DNA of 64,000 bases from Glycocaulis sp050485565 (GCF_050485565.1 NZ_JBJHBQ010000004.1:1-64000); one strand, 5' to 3'. Numbered from the stretch's first letter, positions 1 to 9,827 are shown. Numbers and translations: made by a program. Notes: a model not told the origin generated them from the letters alone.

Positions 1-197
<197 letters not shown>

Positions 198-289
198 TGC
201 GTGGCTCATGAATGGCGATCGCCTCGTCCATCATGATGCCCGTCATATGTCAGGATAAAATGTCTCTGTGAAACCGCGTCAAACGCGCC

Positions 290-405
290 GACCGGGTGGT
301 TATAGCGAGGGGACCCCACCCGTTCCCATCCCGAACACGACCGTTAAGACCCTCAGCGCCGATGGTACTATGTCTTAAGGCATGGGAGAGTAGGTCGCCG
401 CCCGG
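290..405 (+). rRNA. rrf: 5S ribosomal RNA
   Basis: A ~116-nt stretch begins and ends with complementary 'gaccgggtgg' / 'gccgcccggt' ends and contains the conserved 5S core 'cccatcccgaacacg' and 'gggagagtaggtcg'. It lies just downstream of the 23S end on the same strand and is followed by an intrinsic terminator. Ends are good to a few bases. Confidence 0.93.
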
Positions 406-454
406 TCTGCCCGTTTGACGCCAGTTGTCCTTTTTCTGATCAATCAAAACAATG

Positions 455-482
455 AAACCCCCGCTTCGGCGGGGGTTTTTTG
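455..482 (+). terminator. Intrinsic terminator of the rrn operon
   Basis: A perfect 7-bp stem (458-464 with 469-475) closes a TTCG tetraloop and is followed by six T residues. It ends the rRNA transcript here, so tRNA-fMet further on is probably not part of the same primary transcript unless there is read-through. Confidence 0.9.
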
Positions 483-544
483 TTTGTCTGGAATGCTCCT
501 CGCCCAGAACTGTCCTTCGCCCGGAGCCATCAGCGCATCGCGCG

Positions 545-1786
545 TCAGCCAGTGCGCTCGGCTATGCCGGCCGTGCCGGGGGGGCGTTCGCGCACCCACA
601 GACTGGCCAGCGCCTTCCAGCCTGATATCACGGGCAATCCCTGGTGAAGGCTCAACGGATCAGGGGTCCCGTCGCGGGTTACATTCTCGAAGCTCAGCAT
701 ATCGCCCTTTTCGCCGCGCCAGCTCAAATCGAGCCGCGGAAACCTCGTTTCACCGCCCTCATAACCGCTATTGAGCGCCGACAATGTGGTGGCCCGGCGC
801 TGGCCCTGCGCCGTCAGTTCGGCGCCTGCCCAGCCTTCGTCTGACGTGAAGCAGTCGAGGTGCGGCTTGTACTCATCTCCTGGATAATACAGCAGAATTG
901 CAAGGTTCTCTGCAAAAGCGGTGGTGGTGCCGGCGCAAGCTGCCATGTCGGCCACAATGCGGGCGACAACGAGATCCTGGAAGGAACGCGGAATACTGGC
1001 TGAGTAGGCTTTTCTGTGTGCATCCTGACTGGTGCGCCCGGTGACGGGATCGAAAACCTCCGCCCGTCTGAGGGTGGGCCAGGCGGCCGCCAGAAGGTAG
1101 TCGCACAATGCGTGACCGGCCGCGGCGCTGTGGGACTGTATACGGGGCGTCTCGCTGAGCTGTACCGGTGAAGCCTTTGCCGCCCGCAAAGCGGGATCGA
1201 GGCTTTCCAGCCCGTCTGTATCCGCAGGCAGGACCGGCGCATGTGACGTGCGCGCCATGTTCGCCATCGCGGTCTTCAACGGCCCCGCCAGCGGATAGCC
1301 CGTGCTCATCAGCGCGCTTAGCCAGTGCTCCAGCTCTGGCCAGAGCCCTTCGTGATTTTTGGCGTGATGAAGCAGCGCTGCTGCCGCGAGGCCGGCCCCC
1401 TGCCGGGCGGCACCCTGCAGCAGCTCAAGAGATTGTGCCGGGTGGCTTTCCATTAGCAGCACGCCCATCTGCACCGCCGCGTCGCGATCGCCTGCTCGCG
1501 CATGTTCCAGCCGTCTGCGGACGGCATCGGCAAATCCGCCCGGACGCAGCGCCATCGCCGTTGTCAGCATGCGCCGGGCAACGCCATTGCCAGGCTCTGC
1601 CGGTTCAAGCGCTTCTATGGCCTTGTCAGGGTCGATAGGGCCGCCACGGCCATCAAGCAGCATGCCAGCCAGTGGCAGGCGTGCCCGTTCGTCGCCAGAG
1701 CGTAGGGCGGCCTGCAGAAGCTGACGTGATGCGGGAGTGTCGTCCATTTTGCCAGCTTCTATAGCCTTGCCGGAGAGCGAAGGCAT
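545..1786 (-). CDS. Prolyl 4-hydroxylase-like 2-oxoglutarate/Fe(II) oxygenase with N-terminal repeat region
   Basis: This 413-aa protein ends in a P4Hc-type double-stranded beta-helix. The iron ligands are visible as His309-x-Asp311 (PHLDCF) and His381, and Lys391 in 'GWKALASLW' sits where P4H enzymes bind the 2-oxoglutarate carboxylate. 'GGETRFP' (344-350) is the usual strand between them. Residues ~20-170 are Ala/Leu-rich with Sel1/TPR-like helical spacing, which suggests a protein-interaction part. The family hydroxylates prolyl or other residues in proteins; the target here is unknown. An internal Met at residue 14 is an alternative start. The gene lies convergent to the rrn operon, between 5S and tRNA-fMet. 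Confidence 0.85.
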   Translation of the reverse strand: MPSLSGKAIEAGKMDDTPASRQLLQAALRSGDERARLPLAGMLLDGRGGPIDPDKAIEALEPAEPGNGVARRMLTTAMALRPGGFADAVRRRLEHARAGDRDAAVQMGVLLMESHPAQSLELLQGAARQGAGLAAAALLHHAKNHEGLWPELEHWLSALMSTGYPLAGPLKTAMANMARTSHAPVLPADTDGLESLDPALRAAKASPVQLSETPRIQSHSAAAGHALCDYLLAAAWPTLRRAEVFDPVTGRTSQDAHRKAYSASIPRSFQDLVVARIVADMAACAGTTTAFAENLAILLYYPGDEYKPHLDCFTSDEGWAGAELTAQGQRRATTLSALNSGYEGGETRFPRLDLSWRGEKGDMLSFENVTRDGTPDPLSLHQGLPVISGWKALASLWVRERPPGTAGIAERTG

Positions 1787-1939
1787 GGAGGATGTTTGCG
1801 TAAGGTATCAAAGGCCGCAGACTAGCTGGCTGGGCTGTGAATTCCAGTGCTGTTCAAGACCGGTTACATCCGGTTGACTGCTCCGGCTGTGTTGGTTAGT
1901 TACACCGCTCCCCATCGCCGGGGGTCAAACCGGCACTGA

Positions 1940-2016
<77 letters not shown>

Positions 2017-2046
2017 AGTTTCCAAGCCGCGCCAACGGCTTGCGCA

Positions 2047-2077
2047 AACGCCCCGGACCCTTGTCCGGGGCGTTTTT
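2047..2077 (+). terminator. Intrinsic terminator after tRNA-fMet
   Basis: A 12-bp stem (AACGCCCCGGAC at 2047-2058 with its complement at 2064-2075) is followed by a T-rich run. It lies 30 bases past the tRNA 3' end. Confidence 0.85.
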
Positions 2078-2419
2078 CGTTCACGCCTCATTTTCGGGTA
2101 AGGCCGGAAAGCTCTGCCTCCTGCGCAGTTGTTTGGCCGCGTGCAAGCTCGTCATTGCTCTCCGCGGCAGTTGGTCAAACAAGGTTTGCTGCCGATATGG
2201 ATATCTACGCATTCGTGAGCCTGCACCCGTCACGCCAGAGCGCTTTTTGGTCGTTCCCGCGCGTCAGACCACCCTGCAGCCAGGGCGATATTCGAGCTAT
2301 GACCTGGTTGGCAATGCGGCGTCGACACAACGGCACAATGGGACTAAGGAACTGGAAAGCCACTGTCAGGAGCCCAGCTTGAGCACCATGAGCGTCGATA
2401 TCCCGGAGATGGCGGAATA
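2078..2419 (+). other. Gene-poor stretch with a possible short ORF ending at the next start codon
   Basis: I recognise no gene in this ~340-base stretch. One frame stays open to a TAA at 2418-2420 that overlaps the ATG of the next gene (TAATG). It could encode up to ~58 aa from a TTG near 2247, or a 10-residue peptide from the ATG at 2388. The overlap would allow translational coupling, but no homology is recognised and chance is an adequate explanation. Any promoter of the downstream pair must lie here; I see no convincing -35/-10 pair. Confidence 0.3.
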
Positions 2420-4096
2420 ATGAAGCTCGCCCTTCTCTCTGGTGCCAGGATCAGCCTGCTGGCCGACTTCGTGCAGCGCGAGCTTTCGCGCAGCAAGGGT
2501 GTGGTTGCCGTTCTCCTGGTGCTCAGCGTGCTGTCATCAGCGTCGCAGATCGGGCTGGCTGCGGCCCTCATCGCGGCCGTGCAAGGCGGCGGAGGCAGGC
2601 TGCAGCAGCTGGGCATCACCGGCGACTGGATATTCGGCATCCTCATCGTGTTCGCTATCGCAAGTGCGCTGCTGCCGTTTCTCGTTGAGCGCTATATTAT
2701 CAGCCGCACGGTGGCCTATTTCAAAATGGGCGTCAGGCATCTTGGCCGCGCAGCAGTAAACCCGGTATCGCGCCACCACCTGCTGCTGGCCAATTACTCC
2801 AGCCAGTCGATCGTCGCTGCAATAAGTTCAGATGCGCGGTATGCGAGCCTTGCGTATTCTGGCCTGCTGAGCGTCGTTCTGCCTTTGGTGACGAGTATCG
2901 CCATTGGTGTTGCACTGTTTGTGATACAGCCGGTCTGGGCCGCGATTGTCGTCGGTGTCACCTTACCCTTTTTTGTTGGCCAGATGTTGATGGTGATGAG
3001 CGGCGTGGCGCTTAATGAAAGGCTGCGGGCAAGTGCAGGGTCTCATCGCAAGGCGGCGGCAGCGGCGGTCGGGGACGTGGAGCTGTGCAGTGACCCGGCA
3101 GAATTCTGGCGCTCTCAACCTGACTATGTATCGCTGAAAATTGGACCTGACTTTCCCGTCACTTATGGTCACCGGCGTATGCTGGGTGCCCGCACGGGCC
3201 TGATCGGCGATCTGGCCACCGTCGTTCTCGTGCTGTTGGCGGCCCTGGGCATTACCTTGTACGAAATTACGCCGGAAGTGGTTGCTACGGCGATTGTCTT
3301 CATCCTGCTGGGCCGGATATTTCTCGGCTCCATCACCCGGATTGCATCGGAAACCATTATTACGGTGGCCCAGCTTCCGTTCTACGAGAGTTTGCTGAAT
3401 ATCAACCGGGTCGTCCGCGAGGCTGAGAACAAGTCACACTCTGCGGCGGTCGACGAAGCGCCGCCAATCAAAAGGCGCGTTGCGGTGTGTCTAAGCGCCC
3501 AAACATTGGGATGGAGTCTCGTAAGCCGGTATCTGATCGCGGCCTATGGTCCCTGCGAATCTTCACGGCATCTGGCGGTATCGGCCATTGTGGTCCCGCG
3601 CCGCCGGGATATTGGTAGCTGGGAAGAGCGGGGTGTCTCGAGTTTATCGAACCTCACCTTCAGTGATTTTCGCGCATATTTCCCCGCATCTATGGATCGC
3701 TGGGAGGCGTACCTGTCTGCAAATGCTGCATTCGCTGAACGCCGCCAAATACAGCTGGACCGGGAGCTCGACATTCTGGTCCAGTTTCATGCCTTAAAAG
3801 GGCGTAGGCGTCATCTCTTTGTGGATGGCTACGCATTCGATGCGCTCACTCCACGTGAGCGTGCTTGGATTTATAAGACTTTTTTACGCTCTGATTTGAT
3901 GCTGCAATACAAGCCAAATGCAATAAAGACTACTGCCCCCGCAGACGCTGAATTGTGGTTCATCAGCCGTCAGGGGAGCGGCGAACGGCTGGGTATATGG
4001 TCTGAGCGCGCATCACTTGCAAACAGGTTGAAAACACTGGTCGCGCAAGACAAGGCTCCGCCTGCGGAACAAGCAGACATCGAAATGGAGGGCTAG
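2420..4096 (+). CDS. ABC-exporter-like membrane protein with degenerate ATPase domain
   Basis: This 558-aa protein has an N-terminal half (residues ~25-330) with five to six hydrophobic segments in the layout of a type IV ABC-exporter membrane domain. The C-terminal ~220 residues sit where the ATPase domain should be, but no Walker A (GxxGxGKS/T) and no LSGGQ signature is present. The only echo is 'HLFVDGYAFDAL' near residues 463-475, which resembles a Walker B/D-loop (LLLDE..SALD) with the catalytic Glu lost. An 'AIKTTAPADAELWFI' stretch resembles the H-loop region without its His. I infer a pseudo-ABC protein that cannot hydrolyse ATP. Its stop is immediately followed by the ATG of the 1046-aa gene, so the two are coupled. 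The 3' half is visibly AT-richer than the neighbours. Confidence 0.7.
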   Translation: MKLALLSGARISLLADFVQRELSRSKGVVAVLLVLSVLSSASQIGLAAALIAAVQGGGGRLQQLGITGDWIFGILIVFAIASALLPFLVERYIISRTVAYFKMGVRHLGRAAVNPVSRHHLLLANYSSQSIVAAISSDARYASLAYSGLLSVVLPLVTSIAIGVALFVIQPVWAAIVVGVTLPFFVGQMLMVMSGVALNERLRASAGSHRKAAAAAVGDVELCSDPAEFWRSQPDYVSLKIGPDFPVTYGHRRMLGARTGLIGDLATVVLVLLAALGITLYEITPEVVATAIVFILLGRIFLGSITRIASETIITVAQLPFYESLLNINRVVREAENKSHSAAVDEAPPIKRRVAVCLSAQTLGWSLVSRYLIAAYGPCESSRHLAVSAIVVPRRRDIGSWEERGVSSLSNLTFSDFRAYFPASMDRWEAYLSANAAFAERRQIQLDRELDILVQFHALKGRRRHLFVDGYAFDALTPRERAWIYKTFLRSDLMLQYKPNAIKTTAPADAELWFISRQGSGERLGIWSERASLANRLKTLVAQDKAPPAEQADIEMEG

Positions 4097-7000
4097 ATGG
4101 CTGTCTCTCCCCTACGCGCTGCCGTTCGCAAGCTCCTGCCCAAGGGGGCCCGGATCTGGCTGATCAAATTTGGCCGGGCGCTTCGGCGGCTTCCAGGATC
4201 AGTCATCGCATCTGTGTTGCGGCTTTTGCCGGCGAGGGCTCACATCAGTAAGCCACTCATTGTCAGGCTGGCCCGGGAAGGCCGGTGGGACGTGCTGGGC
4301 AATATCGCCGATGCCAGCGCCGCCCTTGGCAGTCGTGTGGACGTGAACGCGTTGGCGCGGATGGCGTTGGCAGAGTGTGAGCAGGCGCGCGGCCAGACCG
4401 AGCCGCCGGCCATAAAGGGACTGGTGGCATTATGCCGGCCACGGCCGCTAAACCTGTTGTCGCCCGCCATACTGCCCCACATCGCTGTCGCGCTTGGCCA
4501 TGGCCGCGGTGGGGCCGCTACAAGAGCGGCATCCGCAGCGCTGGCACGATATGCGCACTTGGCTAACCCCGACCCGTTCTCCGGCATGCCGGCATTCGCA
4601 AGGCTCCCGGAGGCAAAGCAGACGGCGCTGCTCCTGGCGCTCGCCCATCACCTGCAGGGCCTGGGCCACGATGACCAGGCCATCGCTGCGCTTGGCCGGG
4701 CGCTTGAGATGTTTCCCGCCTCGCGCCGTATCCGTTTCAGGCTGGCTTTAGCACATCTCCGGGCCGGGCGCGCGGTGGAGGCCGCAAATGTCCTGTTTGC
4801 CGGTTCCGGTGGCTGGGAGCATTTGACGAACGCAGAAGCCCACTCAATCATGCAACTCCCGTCCGAAGGCGGGTTCGTGGTGGCACTTGCTGCTGAGCTG
4901 GCCCGGCGCAGGGCTTTTCAGCCAGCGGCTCGCGTAATCGCCGCCTCAGCAGGCCGTATCGAACCCAACGACTTTATTCAGGCGCTCGGCGGCGACGCTA
5001 GATGCGCCGAACTTGTGGGACGGCTCGGCGCCGGCCTCGTTGTCTGGGACGACAAGGAAGCGGATACATCCGAGCTTGCCAAAGCCTTTCTCGGCGAAGC
5101 GGAAATCCGTCTGATCGATGCTCTGACGGCGCAGGGCGATTTGCATTCGCCGGAGTCCGTGACGGCAGTTGCCGAATACCGTGAAATGCCACACGCGAAC
5201 CAGCATCTTGCGCGCGAACTGGTGAAGTGGGGCGCCTTCCGGGCTAGCGAGTTTCTCGGTGGCATGAAGGGAACAGCTGATCCGGTGATGCTGACCGATC
5301 TGGACCCGGAGCGTTGTATTATTCTATCCCAAACTAGTATTAGTGCCGAATTCGATAGCGCCTTCAGGGCAAAATTTGGTCTGCGGATATTCACACTCGG
5401 ATTGGAGCCATGGGTGGCCGACCAGAGTGCCGTTCACAGAGTGGCCGACCATTTCCCTGTCATTGCCAGCGAGGGCGACCTGAGCGCGGTTCATGAGGCT
5501 GCGAAGGAAGCGCGGCGCATTAGCTCGGCGATCATCCCTAATGATGTCAGCGAATATATGGAGCAAGCTCGTTCTGAAGTGTTCGAGCTAGCGCTGGAGG
5601 ACGCGCTTGTCACAAGTGCGCGGACTCGCAGCGCCCTGAAAAGTATAGTCGATAGATGGGGTATCGATCAGGTCGTCGTTGCCGTGACCGGGCCGCGCTA
5701 TCATCAGTCGTTGGCTTTCGCTGAATGGCTCGAAAGTGGTCTCGGTCTTTCAGTCTGGGTTATTTACGGTGGCAGTCGCGATGGCATGGCAAATTTCCAG
5801 CGCATGCTTGCAGGCGAGCAGGATGCTCAACACGCAAACGAAACCCAGCTCATCGATCTAAGTGCCCAAGATCTCCTGGGTGCAATTGTCGGTGATGACA
5901 GCAAAGGTGCAGTCGTGCTCGACGATGTCGAGCAAAACATACCTCACGACGGGCGTACTTCCGATGTCCTACTTTTGGCTGTGCTGTCAGATCCAAGCTA
6001 CAGGCTATGTGCCGAAGAGCTACTGGCCGAGTTCCAGCATCACGGCAAGGTGGACGCGATTAGCCTGAGAGGTGATGAGGGGGCCGAAAAATATACAGAT
6101 GGAAAAGTTCGCATGGTGTGCTTGGAGTCTCATGTTCAGGCAAAAAAAGGGGGAATAAGATATAGCCACCGTGATGTGGCTCTTGTGCGCGAAATTGTTC
6201 GCGCTGACATCGAAGCTGGCTTCCACACATTGGCGCGGATTTCGCTGGCGCAGATTGAGAAATTTCTAACTGTGCGCCTTCCTCAAATTACGAAGGAAGT
6301 AACCCTGATTCACCGGTTTGTTCGAAAGGGTAAACACAAGGTGATCATAGCGCCAGGCCGCCATATCGCAGCTCGGAGTGTTATTTTATGGGGCAATCGC
6401 GAAGGTCTTTTAACTGTTGATGTTCAGGCATTCTTCATTTCCGCGCATCCGCGCTACCGGCGCAGTCTGGCGCAAGTCTATTGCGGCACCATTGAGGAGC
6501 AGATTTCCCTATACCGGGACAATATGGATCCGCCCGCCACGCAGAAAGTTCTGCGCATCGGATCCATGCCGATTGCCTATAAGACGCGCAGTGTAGCTGG
6601 CCTTTCGGTATCAGAAGCCAGAGCCCGCCATGAACTGCCTCAAGAGGTGAAGCTGGTGATGTTCGCAGCCCAGCACGGGGCGGCTGAGGCTGACATGGAA
6701 ATCATCCGCGAGCTTGCTGATGCTCTGCGCGATAGCCCCGACGCGATGTTCCTGATCAAGTTGCACCCTCGTTCGCCCGAGGCATATAAACACGCCGTCG
6801 AGCGCCTGACAGCTGGCTTGCTGCCAGCAGAGCGGCTGCGCGTCGTCCGCACGCCCGACATATACGAACTCATCGTGGCGTCTGATCTGGTCGTCACCCA
6901 GTTCAGCAATGTGGGCCTGGAAGCCGCTGTTCTCGACCGGCAGACGCTATCGGTCAATCTGACCGGGGCGGGCTATCCCATCGACCTGCATGAAATGGGC

Positions 7001-7237
7001 ATTTCCGAACGGGCGCTCAGCGCGCAGGAGCTGCGAACCAAAGTCTTGAGCCTGTTGCACGATGAACGTGCCATTGCAGAGGCAATTGACCGGCGCGCGG
7101 CCTTTTTCGAACGCAACCCGGAAGTGAAGCGCGGAGATGGTGCGAAAAAGATATCTGCGCTGATTTTTGGCGACAGAGTTCCAGCGGACAAATCACGCAA
7201 GTCGGGTGCCGGATACGCCAGTGTAAATTCTATGTAG
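4097..7237 (+). CDS. Large GT-B-like protein (putative surface-glycan transferase)
   Basis: This 1046-aa protein has no signal peptide. Residues ~60-330 are Ala/Leu/Arg-rich helices with TPR-like spacing. The C-terminal ~200 residues look like the second Rossmann domain of a GT-B-fold polymerising or capsule-type transferase: 'MFLIKLHPRSPEA' (~882-894) and 'TQFSNVGLEAAVLD' (~934-947) match the KLHP and S-x-x-GLEA motifs of capsule/teichoic and polysialyl transferase-like proteins. The middle part (residues ~400-780) is unrecognised and AT-richer. The gene abuts the pseudo-ABC gene and ends at a terminator, so the two form a transcription unit. Substrate and acceptor are unknown; the neighbouring legionaminic-acid genes make a nonulosonic-acid or ManNAcA-containing glycan plausible. 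Confidence 0.6.
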   Translation: MAVSPLRAAVRKLLPKGARIWLIKFGRALRRLPGSVIASVLRLLPARAHISKPLIVRLAREGRWDVLGNIADASAALGSRVDVNALARMALAECEQARGQTEPPAIKGLVALCRPRPLNLLSPAILPHIAVALGHGRGGAATRAASAALARYAHLANPDPFSGMPAFARLPEAKQTALLLALAHHLQGLGHDDQAIAALGRALEMFPASRRIRFRLALAHLRAGRAVEAANVLFAGSGGWEHLTNAEAHSIMQLPSEGGFVVALAAELARRRAFQPAARVIAASAGRIEPNDFIQALGGDARCAELVGRLGAGLVVWDDKEADTSELAKAFLGEAEIRLIDALTAQGDLHSPESVTAVAEYREMPHANQHLARELVKWGAFRASEFLGGMKGTADPVMLTDLDPERCIILSQTSISAEFDSAFRAKFGLRIFTLGLEPWVADQSAVHRVADHFPVIASEGDLSAVHEAAKEARRISSAIIPNDVSEYMEQARSEVFELALEDALVTSARTRSALKSIVDRWGIDQVVVAVTGPRYHQSLAFAEWLESGLGLSVWVIYGGSRDGMANFQRMLAGEQDAQHANETQLIDLSAQDLLGAIVGDDSKGAVVLDDVEQNIPHDGRTSDVLLLAVLSDPSYRLCAEELLAEFQHHGKVDAISLRGDEGAEKYTDGKVRMVCLESHVQAKKGGIRYSHRDVALVREIVRADIEAGFHTLARISLAQIEKFLTVRLPQITKEVTLIHRFVRKGKHKVIIAPGRHIAARSVILWGNREGLLTVDVQAFFISAHPRYRRSLAQVYCGTIEEQISLYRDNMDPPATQKVLRIGSMPIAYKTRSVAGLSVSEARARHELPQEVKLVMFAAQHGAAEADMEIIRELADALRDSPDAMFLIKLHPRSPEAYKHAVERLTAGLLPAERLRVVRTPDIYELIVASDLVVTQFSNVGLEAAVLDRQTLSVNLTGAGYPIDLHEMGISERALSAQELRTKVLSLLHDERAIAEAIDRRAAFFERNPEVKRGDGAKKISALIFGDRVPADKSRKSGAGYASVNSM

Positions 7238-7253
7238 TTTGCGCTTTGGCTCT

Positions 7254-7275
7254 TAGGCAACCCTTGTTGCCTTTT
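7254..7275 (+). terminator. Small intrinsic terminator
   Basis: GGCAAC (7256-7261), a CCTT loop and GTTGCC (7266-7271) are followed by TTTT. It lies 19 bases past the stop of the 1046-aa gene. Confidence 0.6.
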
Positions 7276-7410
7276 CGAGCGTGGCTCTGTGTGCGCCACC
7301 CTGAATTTCGCCCTTGATACCGCCCTTCGCAATGCATGCCGGTCCGTCACGGCCTAGGCATGGCAGCCGTGATGCGATAAGCAGCCCGCGTGCGCGGACC
7401 GGAGCAGGAC

Positions 7411-8364
7411 ATGGCAGACATTCTTTTGGTCGGAGCTGGCCCGATGGCGGTCCAGCACTACAAGGCAGTCCGGGCGCTGGGCCTGACGGCGGTGGTGTGT
7501 GGCCGCGGCGAAACATCTGCTAATGCTTTCGAGTCGGAAACAGGGGTCCGCCCCGGAACCGGATCACTCCAGTCTCAACTGGAGGCATTGAAGGCCGTTC
7601 CGGCCCGGGCACTGGTGGCCGTTAACGTGGCCCAGCTGGGCGATGCGACGCGCGCTGTGCTTGCGGCTGGATGCCAGCGGGTGCTTCTGGAAAAACCAGG
7701 CGGTGCCACGCTGGAGGATGTCGAGGCGCTGGCGAGCGACGATGGGGATGACCGGGTGCGGCTCGCGTATAACAGGCGCTTCCTGCCGTCCGTGCTGACG
7801 GCCGCCGACTGTATCGCGTCCGATGGCGGGCTCACCTCGATGATGTTCGAGTTCAACGAGAACCGCTCGCTGGTGGCGGGTCTGACCCAGCACGCGCCTG
7901 CAGTCAAAGCCAACTGGTTTTTCGCCAACTCCACCCATGTGGTTGATACCGCCTTCTTTCTGGCGGGCTACCCCTCGCAGATACCCGATCACGAAATGGC
8001 GGCGTTCGCCAATGGAGACGCAGCCGCTTTGCCGCCTTCTCAAGCCTATGGCGGCGTGGGCCGGATAGGCGGCGTCGTCTACGCCTTCCACGCTGACTGG
8101 AGCTCTGCCGGCCGCTGGGGCATGGAGCTTTGTACGCCGCGCCGGCGGCTCGTGCTCAAGCCGGTGGAAACGCTCAGCGAAATGCCGGCAGGCAGTTTCC
8201 GGCTCAGCGAGCTTGCCTTGTCCCACGGCGAGCCGTCCGGCTTGAAGCCCGGCCTTTTCAACATGCTCGCAGCGTTTCAAAGCGATCCTGACCAGCCCGC
8301 ATTTTTGTCGCTGAAGGCCCAGGCAGACCGGTTGCGGTGCTTTCGCAAGTTTGTTGGGGGGTGA
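7411..8364 (+). CDS. Gfo/Idh/MocA-family NAD(P)-dependent oxidoreductase
   Basis: The protein opens with a Rossmann turn (GAGPMA at residues 8-13) and has the family's 'LLEKPG' motif (~92-97), whose Lys lies at the active site. These enzymes oxidise or reduce sugars and nucleotide sugars. I chose the ATG at 7411, not an upstream GTG at 7390, because GGAG lies 7-9 bases ahead of it and the Rossmann strand then starts at residue 3. It is the first gene of a four-gene plus-strand set ending at 11949. A second family member closes the set, which suggests sugar precursor remodelling for the nonulosonic-acid locus. The exact substrate is not predictable. Confidence 0.8.
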   Translation: MADILLVGAGPMAVQHYKAVRALGLTAVVCGRGETSANAFESETGVRPGTGSLQSQLEALKAVPARALVAVNVAQLGDATRAVLAAGCQRVLLEKPGGATLEDVEALASDDGDDRVRLAYNRRFLPSVLTAADCIASDGGLTSMMFEFNENRSLVAGLTQHAPAVKANWFFANSTHVVDTAFFLAGYPSQIPDHEMAAFANGDAAALPPSQAYGGVGRIGGVVYAFHADWSSAGRWGMELCTPRRRLVLKPVETLSEMPAGSFRLSELALSHGEPSGLKPGLFNMLAAFQSDPDQPAFLSLKAQADRLRCFRKFVGG

Positions 8365-8369
8365 ATCCG

Positions 8370-9827
8370 GTGCGGGCCGTGCTCTACCCGGCGCTGGATG
8401 GCAGTCCAGAAGCCGCTGCAGCGCTTGCGCGGGCGCGCTGGTTGCTCGCGCCCATTCCAGATTTGACACTTCTCTGCTCCGGTCACGCACCGTCCGCGCC
8501 TGATCACATTGCACGCGATACGGTCACTATTCCCGTTGAGGCGTCAAAGGAGGATGCGCTTGCCCTGGCGCGCGGTGCCGGTCTGGTGCTCGCATGGTCG
8601 CGCCCTGCGCTGCTGGCTGCACCCCTATGGCTGCAGCGGCGGGCAATTCTTGATGATCCCCATAGCGATCCTGAGAACCCGGCATCGGTGATGACGCGCG
8701 TGACCGCGCTCGCTGGCGGCGCACCCGATGACGCGCCGGCGCTGCGCGAGATGCTGGCCGGTGCGCGCAATGCCGGCCGGCGCGCCCTCATCGTTGGCAG
8801 TGGGCCCGGCGGCGTGGATGACGCCATCAGGTTTCAGTCCGCCGCGGATGTCCCCCCTTTCGTGATCGCGATTGGAGGATGTATCTGTGATGAGAGGCTG
8901 GGTACGTCATTAAAGGTGGACGCGGTGCTCGCATGGGATGCAGCCGCGCAGCTTGGCCCGTCCCGCGCCGCGCAAACCGTCCGCCATCATATGCGGCGGC
9001 TCTCGAAATTGTGCGGTGCGCGTGTTGTGCACCCCGCTGCCCTGTCAGCGCCGTTCAGGTCGGCTTTCGCCGGGGACTCGCTGGCAATGCCCGACGGCTT
9101 TAACGATGGCGGTCCGCTCAGCGTGCAGCCCACCCGCAATGTGTTTACGTCGGCGGCGCTTCCGCTGGCGGCTGCGCTGGGCGGGCCTGTCAGGGTGGCC
9201 GGCGTGACCTTGCAGCGGCCGGTTGAGAGCATGTCCAGCTGGTGGGCGCATGATCGCAAGATGGAGCATGTCCGGGCAGCCACAGCGCTTCTCGCCACGC
9301 ATCCCGCTTTTGGTGCAAGTGCTCCTGAAGAGTATTTCGAGCATCACTATGCGTGTCTGTCTGACTGTCTGACCCGTATGGCCGCAGCTGGCAGGCCAGT
9401 TCTGCCAGTAGGCCGGCCCGCGCCGGTTCGTCTGGGACACAGGGCCGACGCCCCGGTACGCTTCAGGCGCGCTGGTGTGATGGCGGGCATCGTAAAAAGG
9501 GCTGTTTTCGTTGCGGATCAGGCGAATTTGCGCCCCTGGCTTGCTGCCAGTGTGATTTTCATCTCTTGTCTTCTCCCGTCCCTTCTGCTTGTGAGCACGT
9601 TGATGATAGAACTTGCTGTGGCTTTTCTCGCGGCGTCAGGTTTGGCCGTCCTTGTGCTGGGAATGCTGACCTTGCGCGCGCGTGTCGAGCGCGCTGCCGC
9701 CCGTATTGAGCGCCAGCTTGGCGTGCAGCAGGCGCGCCAGTTCGAAAATCTGTCTGCAAGACTGGACGCGCTTGAAGCCCATGCCGGGATCGTGCCGGAG
9801 GGCGATGATCTGAACGGCCGCCCGTAG
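8370..9827 (+). CDS. Unrecognised protein, Rossmann-like core plus C-terminal membrane hairpin; candidate glycosyltransferase
   Basis: About 485 aa. I chose the GTG at 8370, just after the preceding stop, because a GGGGGG run precedes it; a GTG at 8337 inside the upstream gene is the alternative. 'ALIVGSGPGG' (~138-147) is a nucleotide-binding-type turn like those opening the DUF115/Maf and GT42 sialyltransferase folds. 'VFTSAALPLAAALGG' (~257-271) recalls the helix near the GT42 TSG motif or the DUF115 G-x-x-A-x-x-LA motif. Residues ~390-435 form two hydrophobic segments, followed by a charged coiled-coil tail. I do not recognise the family with confidence. Its position between an oxidoreductase and a PtmE-like enzyme makes a nonulosonic-acid transferase an attractive but unproven guess. 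Confidence 0.5.
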   Translation: MRAVLYPALDGSPEAAAALARARWLLAPIPDLTLLCSGHAPSAPDHIARDTVTIPVEASKEDALALARGAGLVLAWSRPALLAAPLWLQRRAILDDPHSDPENPASVMTRVTALAGGAPDDAPALREMLAGARNAGRRALIVGSGPGGVDDAIRFQSAADVPPFVIAIGGCICDERLGTSLKVDAVLAWDAAAQLGPSRAAQTVRHHMRRLSKLCGARVVHPAALSAPFRSAFAGDSLAMPDGFNDGGPLSVQPTRNVFTSAALPLAAALGGPVRVAGVTLQRPVESMSSWWAHDRKMEHVRAATALLATHPAFGASAPEEYFEHHYACLSDCLTRMAAAGRPVLPVGRPAPVRLGHRADAPVRFRRAGVMAGIVKRAVFVADQANLRPWLAASVIFISCLLPSLLLVSTLMIELAVAFLAASGLAVLVLGMLTLRARVERAAARIERQLGVQQARQFENLSARLDALEAHAGIVPEGDDLNGRP

